A DNA stretch of 64,000 nt, taken from contig CAYWPR010000004.1 in the NCBI GenBank assembly GCA_964460115.1, forward strand, positions 86,073 to 150,072. The letters run 5' to 3'. Source of the stretch: JAEUJZ01 sp964460115 (GTDB lineage: Bacteria > Myxococcota_A > Polyangia > Palsa-1104 > JAEUJZ01). The translations under genes were made by a program, and so were the position numbers. Numbering within the stretch: position 1 is the first letter of the stretch; each line of letters opens with the position of its first letter. Below, piece after piece: positions 24,216 through 32,693 of the stretch. The notes under the pieces were generated by a model that had not been told where the DNA came from, made no database searches, and saw only the letters and a program-made list of their open reading frames with translations.

Positions 24216-25394
24216 TCATTTTTCTGGCAAGTTGGCGCGCAGGAATGCCTGCAAATTTTCTCCCATGACCGCTGCAATATCGCCTTCGGACAAGCCCTCA
24301 TCCAATAGCGCCTGAACGAGCTGCACGATATGCGCCGCATCAAATGGGACAGTGGTTGCGCCATCCCAATCCGAGCCGAGAGAAACGTGCGTGCTGCCAG
24401 CGAGCTTAGCCGCATAGTGAATCGCGCGGGCTATGGCGCGCGGACTTTTGTCACATACCGCAGTTTCCCAAAAGCCGATGCCGATAAGACCGCCGTTTTT
24501 GGCGACTGCGCGCAGCTCTTTATCGCTCAAATTGCGTACGTTGTCACAGGTGCCCTTGACCCCCGTATGACTGACGACGACAGGACGCGCGGCCATAGCT
24601 AGGACGTCGGCAAAAAGCTCGGGCGAGGCGTGGGCTAGATCGACGATGATGCTGCGGTTTTCCATAGCGTGCACGACATCGCGACCAAACGGGGTCAAAC
24701 CGCCCTTGTGTACTCCGTGCGCCGAGCCGCCAAGCTCGTTGTCGAAGAAATGGACAAGGCCGATCATGCGATAGCCCGCGTCGTACATGGCATTTATGTT
24801 TTCGAGCTTTCCCTCTAGCGGATGTGCACCCTCGGCACTGAGCATTCCGGCGATGAGCCGCGGCTCGGTTTGGCGCCGATGCAGGAAATCCTCAAGATCC
24901 CCCTTGCTGCGTATTTGCACAAACTCGTTTTTCGAGTCTGCTGCGTACGCTGCGAGCCGAAAAGCCTGATGCAGCGCCCGCTCGCGCAGACTGCTCCAGG
25001 TGCGCGGTGGCCATAGACCAGCGATGGCGAGCAATCTAATGTCGTCGGAATTCGCATCGTTCCGATCATAGTTCAAGCCGTGCGGCGTCTTACTAACGAC
25101 AGAAAAAACTTGAATGGCGACGCGGCCTTGGCGCATGCGAGGGAAGTCCAGGTGCCCTCGACGCGCGAAGTCGCCAAGATCGCGATGAAAAAGCAGCGAA
25201 TCGGTGTGCATGTCCGCAATGAGCAACCGTTCATGCAGAAAAGCGGCCTTGTCGCCTACGCTGATGGCGCGCTTCGCGTCGACGCGGTTTAAGCGCATCT
25301 CCGTGGCCCGCGGCAGGATTCCGCAGATGAAGAAAAGCGCTGCCGCAAGCAAGATAGCAGGCAGTCGCCAGGTCTTAAGTACGAGATACATCAT
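24216..25394 (-). CDS. Membrane dipeptidase, peptidase family M19
   Basis: A 392-residue enzyme with one N-terminal membrane segment (LPAILLAAALFFICGILP), so it is probably anchored and faces the periplasm. The binuclear zinc site of family M19 is visible: DMHTD (DxHxD), the bridging Glu in LSAEGAHPLEG, His in VDLAHAS, His in VVSHTG and Asp in GSDWDG. Renal-dipeptidase-like enzymes cleave dipeptides, including some D-amino-acid-containing ones and beta-lactams. Two adjacent ATGs give the start, with AAAGG before them. It runs in the same direction as the monooxygenase and Pcm-like genes upstream, with 59 bp to the nearest. Confidence 0.92.
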   Translation of the reverse strand: MMYLVLKTWRLPAILLAAALFFICGILPRATEMRLNRVDAKRAISVGDKAAFLHERLLIADMHTDSLLFHRDLGDFARRGHLDFPRMRQGRVAIQVFSVVSKTPHGLNYDRNDANSDDIRLLAIAGLWPPRTWSSLRERALHQAFRLAAYAADSKNEFVQIRSKGDLEDFLHRRQTEPRLIAGMLSAEGAHPLEGKLENINAMYDAGYRMIGLVHFFDNELGGSAHGVHKGGLTPFGRDVVHAMENRSIIVDLAHASPELFADVLAMAARPVVVSHTGVKGTCDNVRNLSDKELRAVAKNGGLIGIGFWETAVCDKSPRAIARAIHYAAKLAGSTHVSLGSDWDGATTVPFDAAHIVQLVQALLDEGLSEGDIAAVMGENLQAFLRANLPEK

Positions 25395-25453
25395 GCAAGT
25401 TGCCTTTCAGCATTTGTTTCGCACAGGATTCAAGAAGCGGCGAGGGGCGTACG

Positions 25454-26950
25454 CTACGGCGCGCTGGGTGGTCCGAACCAGGTGGTAAGCGCCTCCCCCA
25501 GGCCCTGGCCCGTGCCTTCTTGGACCCACGCGACATGTCCGTCGGGCCGAATTAAGACGGCGGTGGGCGCAGAAACCGCGCCAAGCACCGGTAGCTCCCA
25601 CCCACCAGCGTATCGCGCATCGACCCGCCGAACTCGATTCGCCCAGGGCTTGATGTCAATAGCGTCGGGCGCACCAAGGTTTAGGAGCAAAGGTCGAGCA
25701 TCGTGCAGCAGGGTGTACAAGCGCTTTTCACCGCTGACTGTGATCAAGTCAAGATCGGGCATGCGGCGTCCGAGCAGCGGGTGTCCCGTCCCAAGGTCGT
25801 AGTGAATGTCTAGGCCTGACATCATCGCGGCGTATCGTTTGCGCGGCTCGGCCATTTGCAAAAGCTCGGACATCGTTTCACGCAAGGCCGCGGTCCGCTC
25901 GTTGCTGCGGTCAAGCGCGGTTTGCGCCATATTGATGCGAAGCACACGGGCAGCTACCGGGTGCCGCTCGGCATGGTAGGTATCAAGGAGGCTCTCGGGC
26001 GAGGTCCCATGGACCACCTGGGCGAGCTTCCATCCCAAATTCACTGCATCCTGAACTCCGGTGTTGAGTCCCTGTCCACCTATAGGGGAATGCACGTGCG
26101 CTGCATCACCGGCCAAGAGCACGCGTCTGTCGCGGTAAGAAGCCGCCTGCCGCGCCATATCGCTAAACCTAGAGATCCACGTGGCGCTATGCAGACCGTA
26201 ATCTGTCCCGTAAGCGGCGATGAGCGCCTCGCGAAGCTCGTCGAGGGATGGGTTAGAGCCTTGCCCGACGTGCGGTTCTTCCAGCACGAGCTGCACGCGC
26301 TTCCCATCTTCGTGTTTGCCTATCGCCTGAATGCCATGCTCGCCACGGCGCAGGCCCCACGCCGGCTCCTTGGTCATCTCGACCTCGGCGATCAAGTAGC
26401 TCGTAGACGGATCCCATCCCGAAAAGTCGATGCCTGCTTTTTTGCGGACAAGGCTGCGACCTCCGTCGCATCCGATCAGATACTGCGCTCGCAAAGATCG
26501 GCCGTCTGAAAGCTCGACGTCGACTCCGGTGTCGTCCTGCGCAAAACCCGTCACCAAAAGTCCGCGATAGATCGGCACCGAAAGCTCAGCGACCCAGTCG
26601 GCCAAGATGCGCTCGATGTGGTTCTGCCAGAGTGCAAGCCCGTAGTTGTGGCGAGTCGGGAAGTCACTAATGTCCAGCGGGTTTCGCGCAAAGGCTGCAA
26701 GCTGAAGCTTCTGCCCTTGTGAAAGGAACCGCTCGGCGATGCCCCGCTGATCGAGCACTTCGATCGTGCGTGCGTGCAAGCCGCCGGCGCGTGCGCTTTC
26801 GAGCTCTTGGTTTTCGCTCCGCTCGACAATGGCGACGTCGACGCGTAAAAGGGCCAATTCGCCCGCCAACATCAGGCCCGTCGGACCTCCTCCCGCAATC
26901 ACCACCGCATGTTTGGTTCGAGCCCCGCTGCGTTCGAATTCGTCGTGCAT
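25454..26950 (-). CDS. FAD-dependent aromatic hydroxylase (rifampicin monooxygenase-like)
   Basis: A 498-residue class A flavoprotein monooxygenase. The FAD site is at the N-terminus (VVIAGGGPTGLMLAGELA), the DG motif is YLIGCDGGRSLVRKKAGI and the GD motif is VLLAGDAAHVHSPIGGQGLNTGVQDA. The last 110 residues form the thioredoxin-like tail of the PheA/TfdB group. The early sequence (RAGGLHARTIEVLDQRGIAERFL) and the tail (IRPDGHVAWV) are close in pattern to rifampicin monooxygenase and to anthracycline/tetracenomycin hydroxylases. It would use NADPH and O2 to hydroxylate an aromatic ring; antibiotic inactivation is a guess. The Pcm-like gene lies 45 bp upstream on the same strand. Confidence 0.88.
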   Translation of the reverse strand: MHDEFERSGARTKHAVVIAGGGPTGLMLAGELALLRVDVAIVERSENQELESARAGGLHARTIEVLDQRGIAERFLSQGQKLQLAAFARNPLDISDFPTRHNYGLALWQNHIERILADWVAELSVPIYRGLLVTGFAQDDTGVDVELSDGRSLRAQYLIGCDGGRSLVRKKAGIDFSGWDPSTSYLIAEVEMTKEPAWGLRRGEHGIQAIGKHEDGKRVQLVLEEPHVGQGSNPSLDELREALIAAYGTDYGLHSATWISRFSDMARQAASYRDRRVLLAGDAAHVHSPIGGQGLNTGVQDAVNLGWKLAQVVHGTSPESLLDTYHAERHPVAARVLRINMAQTALDRSNERTAALRETMSELLQMAEPRKRYAAMMSGLDIHYDLGTGHPLLGRRMPDLDLITVSGEKRLYTLLHDARPLLLNLGAPDAIDIKPWANRVRRVDARYAGGWELPVLGAVSAPTAVLIRPDGHVAWVQEGTGQGLGEALTTWFGPPSAP

Positions 26951-26995
26951 GTTCGCGTCTCCGCTTTTGTCATTTTTGGCTGGCCAGCGGCTTTT

Positions 26996-27487
26996 TTAGC
27001 GGCCCGAAACCATGGGCACAAACCGTACCGCGCCGAGATCTTCGCGCAACAGATCCTTGCCCTGCTTTTGCCAGCGCAAAAGCCGCTGCTCGGCAACGTC
27101 GATAGGCAGCGCTGGTCCAACGGGCGCGACGAGGATTCCGTCCGCGACGAGCTGCTCAACGAGCGCCGCCGGTAGCTCGGGCGGTGCCGCGGTCACGATG
27201 ATGCGATCATAGGGCGCGCCCGCCGGCCAGCCGCGATAGCCATCGTCGTTGTGCACCTCGACATTGTGATAGCCGAGTCGCGCCAAGCGCTTCTGCGCGT
27301 CGCGGGCCAGATTCGGCAGCACTTCGACCGAGGAAACGTGCTGATCTTTGGCAATCGCCTCCAGCATTTCGCGATCTTGAATCTGCTCGTCGCGTAGCAG
27401 GTGGCGCACAAGCGCGCCGCGCGCCGCTATGGACTCGAGACTTTCGTTTTGGTCTGGAACCGTCGTCGGCATTTGCCAACGATACAT
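26996..27487 (-). CDS. Pcm-like protein lacking the SAM-binding core (internal deletion)
   Basis: The 163-residue product matches protein-L-isoaspartate O-methyltransferase at both ends but not in the middle. The N-terminal helix is present (LVRHLLRDEQIQDREMLEAIAKD). The sequence then jumps directly to the part after motif I (VSSVEVLPNLARDAQKRLARLGYHNVEV), followed by DGYRGWPAGAPYDRIIVTAAPPELP. The usual stretch of about 60-65 residues with VLEIGTGSGYQAA, the SAM-binding loop, is absent. The family is normally about 210-220 residues. The reading frame is kept, so this looks like an in-frame deletion and the protein is probably inactive as a methyltransferase. Gene remnant or repurposed protein cannot be told apart. 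Confidence 0.8.
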   Translation of the reverse strand: MYRWQMPTTVPDQNESLESIAARGALVRHLLRDEQIQDREMLEAIAKDQHVSSVEVLPNLARDAQKRLARLGYHNVEVHNDDGYRGWPAGAPYDRIIVTAAPPELPAALVEQLVADGILVAPVGPALPIDVAEQRLLRWQKQGKDLLREDLGAVRFVPMVSGR

Positions 27488-27557
27488 CTAACGAAGAGTG
27501 CCTAACAGTACCGCCTCGGTCGCCTTTGGGGCTTTCCCGAGAAGTCGCGCGCGGAAA

Positions 27558-29009
27558 TTAGCCGATGATGTAGTAGCAGTAGCCTTTGCTGTTGCAGGTC
27601 AGTGGAGCGCAGCAATCGGCATTGCTGGTGCATGGGGCGCAGTGTCCGGCTTTGCAGGCCTGACTGCCGCAGTCCTGGCAGCTTGCGCATGCTGGAGTGC
27701 CGCCGCCGCCGGTAGGCATGTGGCAGCTATCGGCAGCTTTGATGATGGCGATATCGTGATGAATATTGACCGCGGCGCTTGGATTAAACGAGGAAACGAA
27801 AATTGCTCCGTAGACGGTTAGCGATCCCGACGAAGTCAGCCCCGACTTGGGCGCGTAGAGATTGCCTCCGATGATCGTGCTGGCCCCAGACAAATTGATA
27901 TCGCTGCCCATGTAAAGCCGAACTTTGGCCGGCTGCGACGGATTTCCAAGAGCAATGGAGGAAGAGCTGACCAGGCTGCCTTTGATGAACAAATCAAGCT
28001 CGCCCTGCGGGCCAAGGTTGACGGTGAAGCCGCCATTCAGGTTGACGTCGCCACCGACAAAAAGCGCTGTTCGGCCGTTTACTTGGAAGGTCACTTTGCC
28101 GTTGCCGCCGATGCGATCCAGATAAAAACGCCCGCAGTCAAAGGTCAGCGACTGGTCGCCGTTGTAATTGACAAGCTGTCCGGCGCTTATGTTGCCCGCG
28201 GCGTTGTCATTGTCGGTTTTGCGCGCGTCGACGTACCCGGGGACGTTGAAAAGCTGGGTCGAGTTGCAGTCGCAGGGGGCGCCAACGTTGACCGGCCCGG
28301 TCGCAACGCCTTGCTTAAAGCTCGTATTTTGCGTGGTCAGCGTTTTTCCGGCCGGATAGGTCAGCTTCCCTTCGCCCGTAAACGTCCCGTTGATGGTGAT
28401 GTTGTCGCCAATGTTGGCATTGCCGCCTACGGTCACCGCGGCATTGGCGTTTAGCCCGCCAGCCGTCAGCAAATCCGCGCCCGTCGAAAAGCCTTGATTG
28501 GCGACGACAGATCCTTGAACTTGCAAAGTCCCGCCGACCGACATTGTGCCAAAGTTGATGTTGGTGTTGACCCCCACAGATCCGCCGGTGCCAAAAGTCA
28601 TGGCGCCAGCGTCACTGCTGTCAAATGCATCGGTGCGAATTGGCTGGCTGGCCGAAAACGCATTGCACACGCACAGCGCATAGCGAAAAGCCGTCGCAGC
28701 GATGTCGCCGGTACATCGGCTGGCGCCGCCGCTGGAATCGCTGACCGAAATCGGAGGGCCGCTGCCTGCACAGTAGGCCGCAAGCCCGCCGTCGCCATAG
28801 TTGTGCTGCCCGCCGTCGCCGCCAGTTCCGCCATCGCTGCCGCTGCCGTTGCCGCCATCGTTGTTGCCGTTGTTGCCGTTGTTGCCATTGCCGCCTATCT
28901 GACTGTTATTACAGTCAAGCCCTGCCGCAATCAGGCAAAATCCCAAAAAGCAGGTCCGAATCAAGGACTTACGGTAGATACCTGTCTGTGAATTTGGATA
29001 TGTCTTCAT
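27558..29009 (-). CDS. Exported protein with adhesin/bactofilin-like repeats and Cys-rich tail
   Basis: A protein of about 483 residues. It has a signal peptide (IRTCFLGFCLIAAGL), then an Asn/Gly-rich low-complexity linker. The body (about 100-420) is rich in short beta repeats of the type GGSVGVNTNINFGTMSVGGTLQVQG, TVGGNANIGDNITINGTFTGEGKL and LFVGGDVNLNGGFTVNLG, suggesting a beta-solenoid. The last 50 residues have about ten cysteines (CASCQDCGSQACKAGHCAPCTSNADCC). It is probably on the cell surface. A start at the ATG 15 bases further upstream is possible; neither has a clear ribosome binding site. It is divergent from the TetR gene, with the perfect palindrome between them. Confidence 0.7.
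   Translation of the reverse strand: MKTYPNSQTGIYRKSLIRTCFLGFCLIAAGLDCNNSQIGGNGNNGNNGNNDGGNGSGSDGGTGGDGGQHNYGDGGLAAYCAGSGPPISVSDSSGGASRCTGDIAATAFRYALCVCNAFSASQPIRTDAFDSSDAGAMTFGTGGSVGVNTNINFGTMSVGGTLQVQGSVVANQGFSTGADLLTAGGLNANAAVTVGGNANIGDNITINGTFTGEGKLTYPAGKTLTTQNTSFKQGVATGPVNVGAPCDCNSTQLFNVPGYVDARKTDNDNAAGNISAGQLVNYNGDQSLTFDCGRFYLDRIGGNGKVTFQVNGRTALFVGGDVNLNGGFTVNLGPQGELDLFIKGSLVSSSSIALGNPSQPAKVRLYMGSDINLSGASTIIGGNLYAPKSGLTSSGSLTVYGAIFVSSFNPSAAVNIHHDIAIIKAADSCHMPTGGGGTPACASCQDCGSQACKAGHCAPCTSNADCCAPLTCNSKGYCYYIIG
28861..28887. repeat. Short 9-bp tandem repeat (TTGTTGCCG), three copies
   Basis: Three consecutive 9-base units, the third with one change, encode Asn-Gly-Asn steps in the linker of the exported beta-repeat protein. 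Such tracts can change copy number by slippage without breaking the frame. Confidence 0.7.
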
Positions 29010-29208
29010 TTTTATATGATACATCGCAAATGGCTATTCCGAGCTCTTTCCCCGCAAGATCGTCTTTCTGCGCCGCTGCGCCTGCTTTGTCAGCTCGTAG
29101 CGCTTTCCCGTTACGATTTCCGGCCTGTGGTGCCGGTTGGGAAGATTGTCATTTGCCGACGGAATTTAGCATCATGTCGGTGCACCATTGACAACTTCTG
29201 AAAGCAAT

Positions 29209-29237
29209 GTAAAAGAGAATTTGTAATTCTCTTTTAC
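29209..29237. promoter_or_regulatory. Perfect 13-bp-arm palindrome upstream of TetR gene
   Basis: The arms GTAAAAGAGAATT and AATTCTCTTTTAC are exact reverse complements around TGT. The site is centred 72 bp before the ATG of the TetR-family gene and lies between it and the divergent exported-protein gene. No T-run follows, so a terminator is unlikely. Its length and symmetry fit a TetR-type operator; autoregulation is inferred. Confidence 0.6.
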
Positions 29238-29294
29238 GGAACTCAGAATTTAGAAAGAGAAACGCTTCAGTACCTTAGAAACTATAGAGGTGCA

Positions 29295-29927
29295 ATGTCC
29301 CAGACTCAAAAATCCCATGTACGAAAAGCCATCCTGCGCGCTGCCGCGGTAGAGCTTGCGCAAGCCGGCTACGCTGGAACCACGCTGGCATCGGTTGCGC
29401 AAAAGGCCTGTACATCGATCGGCAACGTCTACAAGTACTTTGCGAATAAGGAAGAGCTTTTTGCGGCCACCGTGACCCCCGAGCTCGTGATCACCGCCAA
29501 AAAGCTGTTGCGCCGCCGTATCGAGGCTTTGGGCGCTAGCCGCGATGTCGGCGCGCTAGATAAAGCCCATCCGTATCATCGCGCTTCCGCCGAGCTACTG
29601 GAATTCGCGACGATGCACCGCTACGAACTCTTGTTTCTGCTGCAAAACGCCCAAGGCACTGCCTACGCGTCGTTTGTGGAAAATCTGACTTCGGGCCTTA
29701 GCAAGCTCGCTTTGGCCTATGGCCAGCGGGCCTATCCGACGGCGTGCTTTACGGCCGCAAACCGTCGCGCTCTTTTTCGTATCTACCGCGGATTTCTCGG
29801 CATGCTGGGGGCCATTTTGGCGCAGGAGCACAGCCAGCGCTCACTGCGCGACGCCGTTTTTTGGCTAAGCACCTATCACCTGGCCGGTTTGCGCGCGTTT
29901 TTCACCGCCGCCACGCCTACTGGCTGA
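29295..29927 (+). CDS. TetR/AcrR-family transcriptional regulator
   Basis: A 210-residue regulator. The N-terminal helix-turn-helix is clear: KAILRAAAVELAQAGYAGTTLASVAQKACTSIGNVYKYFANKEELF. The C-terminal ligand domain is helical (TMHRYELLFLLQNAQGTAYASFV) and specific to no ligand I can name. AGAGG precedes the ATG. A long perfect palindrome lies 58 bp upstream and is a good candidate for its operator. The DUF6178 gene begins 10 bp after its stop, so the two are co-transcribed and the regulator may control that gene, itself and perhaps the divergent exported protein. Confidence 0.92.
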   Translation: MSQTQKSHVRKAILRAAAVELAQAGYAGTTLASVAQKACTSIGNVYKYFANKEELFAATVTPELVITAKKLLRRRIEALGASRDVGALDKAHPYHRASAELLEFATMHRYELLFLLQNAQGTAYASFVENLTSGLSKLALAYGQRAYPTACFTAANRRALFRIYRGFLGMLGAILAQEHSQRSLRDAVFWLSTYHLAGLRAFFTAATPTG

Positions 29928-29937
29928 AAGGATTGCC

Positions 29938-31251
29938 ATGAGTGCTCTTGTCTCGCATTCCGCCGCATCCAGCCAGCTTCTGGCGCGACTTATTGCCACG
30001 CCGGAGCTTTTGCCAGCGCTTGCTGCGCTGCCGCCAGTGTCTTTTGCGGCGCTTGTGCGTCACATTGGCGTAGAGGATGCCGGCGAGATCTTGGCGCTTG
30101 CCAGCACCGAGCAATTGGTCACGGCCTTTGACGAGGATCTGTTTCAAAACTCCGCGCCGGGACAGCGCGAAACTTTCGACAGCGCCCGTTTTGCCGTCTG
30201 GCTGGAGGTTCTTTTAGAAGCCGGCGAGTCCGCGGCCGCCGCACGCTTTGTCGAGCTATCCGAAGACTTTGCGGTTTTTGCCTTGTCTTGCGCCGTTTTG
30301 GTGCTAGAGGAAGACGCGCTTCGCGCGCGTATGGAAGAAGGAGGCGATGACGCGGTCGCCGCTGACAAGGCATTGGAAAGTGCTTTGTGCGAAGAAATCG
30401 ACGGCTACCTTCTTATCGCGCGTCAGCCTGAGGGTTTTGACGCAGTGCTCAGCCTGATTCTGGCGCTCGATCGCGATCACCGCCCATTTTTGGAACGCAT
30501 TTTGGACCGCTGCGCCGAGCTTTCGCACGCGCTTCTGAAAGACTTGGACGAGCTTGCGACCCACCTTTCTTTGACGGATTCCCTGGCAGAAGACGTCGAG
30601 GCAGAACGCGAAGCGCGGCGCAGTGCCCTGGGCTACGTAGAGCCCCGCGCCGCCCGCAGTTTTCTGACGTTGGCGCAAAAACCTTTGGAAACGGACGTGG
30701 CCAGCGTCGAGCAAGATCCAATCACCCGCGCTTATTTTCGCGAGCTGGCGCCGCGTCGGCAGATGACCGCGAAAATGCCGCCGACAAATACCGGAAATGG
30801 AAATGTTGTCGCGCTGCTTGGCGCGGTCACTAAGCTTTGCGAAGCGGAACCGGTATTCCCGTCCACGGCCGGGAGCGCGGACCAAATGCCCATCATCGCG
30901 GCGCTACAGCTACTAGAAGCCAGTGCCGCCGATATTTTTGCGCGGCGCGTGGACGAACTTTGGTACTTGGCGAACGTCCTATTGGCCGGCGCGAAGACTT
31001 CTTCGGGGCAGGGCCGGCTGCGTCCGGCCGAGGCCATCGAAGCCGTGCTCGCCACCGTAAGCTTGGGCGCCTTGCTGGTTGTGCCAAATTCGCAGCCAAG
31101 CTCAAGCGCCCTTGTCAATCTGCTGCGCGACTGCTCTGCCGATCGGCTGTTTCGCCGCGCAAGTAGCGCGCTTGGTCCGCGCGGATTTCTGCGTTCGCGA
31201 ACGGAATTGCGTGCTTTCTTAGAATCAAAGGGCAGGCTCGCCGTGCTTTGA
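29938..31251 (+). CDS. DUF6178 family protein
   Basis: A 437-residue soluble, largely helical, Ala/Leu-rich and acidic protein. Its opening (QLLARLIATPELLPALAALPPVSFAALVRHIGVEDAGEILALASTEQL) and the later GFDAVLSLILALDRDHRPFLERILDRC match the pattern of DUF6178, a family found mostly in deltaproteobacteria-related groups and without known function. No catalytic motif is visible. It follows the TetR gene by 10 bp and depends on the same promoter. GAAAGG precedes the start. Converging transcription from the next gene begins 15 bp after its stop. Confidence 0.75.
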   Translation: MSALVSHSAASSQLLARLIATPELLPALAALPPVSFAALVRHIGVEDAGEILALASTEQLVTAFDEDLFQNSAPGQRETFDSARFAVWLEVLLEAGESAAAARFVELSEDFAVFALSCAVLVLEEDALRARMEEGGDDAVAADKALESALCEEIDGYLLIARQPEGFDAVLSLILALDRDHRPFLERILDRCAELSHALLKDLDELATHLSLTDSLAEDVEAEREARRSALGYVEPRAARSFLTLAQKPLETDVASVEQDPITRAYFRELAPRRQMTAKMPPTNTGNGNVVALLGAVTKLCEAEPVFPSTAGSADQMPIIAALQLLEASAADIFARRVDELWYLANVLLAGAKTSSGQGRLRPAEAIEAVLATVSLGALLVVPNSQPSSSALVNLLRDCSADRLFRRASSALGPRGFLRSRTELRAFLESKGRLAVL

Positions 31252-31266
31252 CGGCGTGAAGTTTGC

Positions 31267-32436
31267 TTAGGAGCCGGCGTCAGGCGCGATCAGCCGTTTT
31301 CCCTGGTAGTGAACAAAGATCTGGCGTTTGGCCAATTCGGCGAAAAAGGGCGCAGGGGGAACGACGCATTCCGGAGAGAAGAAGCCGCGCTCGGAAATGA
31401 TGCCATTTAGAATCATCTGAGCGACGATAGAAGCCGGGAAGCCGGTATCGATATTGCAAGTGGCTTCTTCCCAGCCGGGCTGCGTTTCGGCCAGGCAGTC
31501 AAGCTCGGCGACGAGCGGCACGCCGTCTTTGTGGCCGTACACTTTGACCCAGATGTTTTCTTTCTCGGTATAGCCGCTAGGCACCGGCAGGCGGCGCAAC
31601 ATTTCAATTGTATAGTCGAGCGGACGAATCTTGACACCGTCGACGACTACCGGATCTTTGCTGAGAAATCCCAGTTCTAAAAGCTGGCGAATGGTTTTGT
31701 AAGAGTGCTCGGGAAAGCTTGAGTATACGACGACGTTTTGAATGCCTTTGTCTTTGAGAAAATCGACGAAGGTATGGTGTTCAATGTGCTTGGTGTAGCA
31801 GGTGGTCTGGCGGCCAATGGATAGATAATCGTAGTGAATGCCAGTTGGTTCTTCCGGCGAGACATCGACGAAGCGTCCGTTGCGAAAGATGGTTGCCGGC
31901 TCGCTAAACTCATAAGCGATGGCATCGATGGAAAAAGGCGGTACAAAGGCAGGCAAATTGGAGTTCCAGGAAAATCCGAGGTGCACCGTCTCGATGCTGT
32001 CAAATTGCGGCGCCACATAGCGCAGCATGACGTTGGAAATTCCCGGGGTCGAGCCGAGTCCCGAGATGGCTAGGCGATCCTTTTTGACAAAGTCGGCGTG
32101 TAGCTTTTGCTGCTCGCGATACATGGTCACATCAGATCCCAAGTCCAAATAATGCAGACCCAGATCGAGCGCGATTTGCATCAGCTCGAGGTTGAAATCA
32201 TCAAGCGCGCAATTGACTAGCACTTTCGCCTGCGATTCCAAAATGGTCTGGCGCAGCCGCTTTCCGTCACGAATATCAGAAATGGCAAAGCCCGCTTTGG
32301 GGTGCCGACGTGTCTTCTCAAGGCCGAAATCATCAAGGGCGCAAAGCAGCACTGCGTAACCACTTTCGAGCAGATCACGGGCAACGATCTTGCCCTGTAT
32401 CCCATTGGCGCCGACAACGGCGAAATCGTAGGTCAT
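31267..32436 (-). CDS. Saccharopine dehydrogenase-family oxidoreductase
   Basis: A 389-residue enzyme. The start MTYDFAVVGANG is set by AGGTGGG upstream and begins directly on the Rossmann fold (VVGANGIQGKIVARDLL). Further family features are VLVNCALDDFNLELMQIALDLGLHYLDLGSD and GLGSTPGISNVMLRYVA. The C-terminal part shares the domain seen in saccharopine-dehydrogenase and carboxynorspermidine-synthase-like proteins (TGFPASIVAQMILNG). It would be an NAD(P)-dependent dehydrogenase or reductase acting on an amino acid-like compound. The exact substrate is not clear, and no lysine or polyamine gene is adjacent. It is divergent from the MFS gene, with 257 bp between. Confidence 0.88.
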   Translation of the reverse strand: MTYDFAVVGANGIQGKIVARDLLESGYAVLLCALDDFGLEKTRRHPKAGFAISDIRDGKRLRQTILESQAKVLVNCALDDFNLELMQIALDLGLHYLDLGSDVTMYREQQKLHADFVKKDRLAISGLGSTPGISNVMLRYVAPQFDSIETVHLGFSWNSNLPAFVPPFSIDAIAYEFSEPATIFRNGRFVDVSPEEPTGIHYDYLSIGRQTTCYTKHIEHHTFVDFLKDKGIQNVVVYSSFPEHSYKTIRQLLELGFLSKDPVVVDGVKIRPLDYTIEMLRRLPVPSGYTEKENIWVKVYGHKDGVPLVAELDCLAETQPGWEEATCNIDTGFPASIVAQMILNGIISERGFFSPECVVPPAPFFAELAKRQIFVHYQGKRLIAPDAGS

Positions 32437-32693
32437 ATCCCACCTGCCTGGTTTGGTGAAGGTTGGCAAGCCCCGGGCTTGGCAAAGCGCTGGGGCGGGC
32501 GCGTATCGTCGAGCTATGGCAGACGCTGTCTACCTGAAAAGAGCAGAGTATTTTACCAGATAAGCGACGCCGGAAGTTACCGCTCTTGTGCGAGTAAGAC
32601 GAAAACGGATGCCTTGACACTACGGTAGACCCAGGGCCTTGAATGAGCATGCGCGCGGCGGGCGGGAAACGTTAAGATGGCGAGCAGCCTGCC

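Noticed and set aside
29209..29237. Reading the palindrome as an intrinsic terminator
   Set aside because: No T-run follows on either strand and it lies in a divergent, not convergent, gap.
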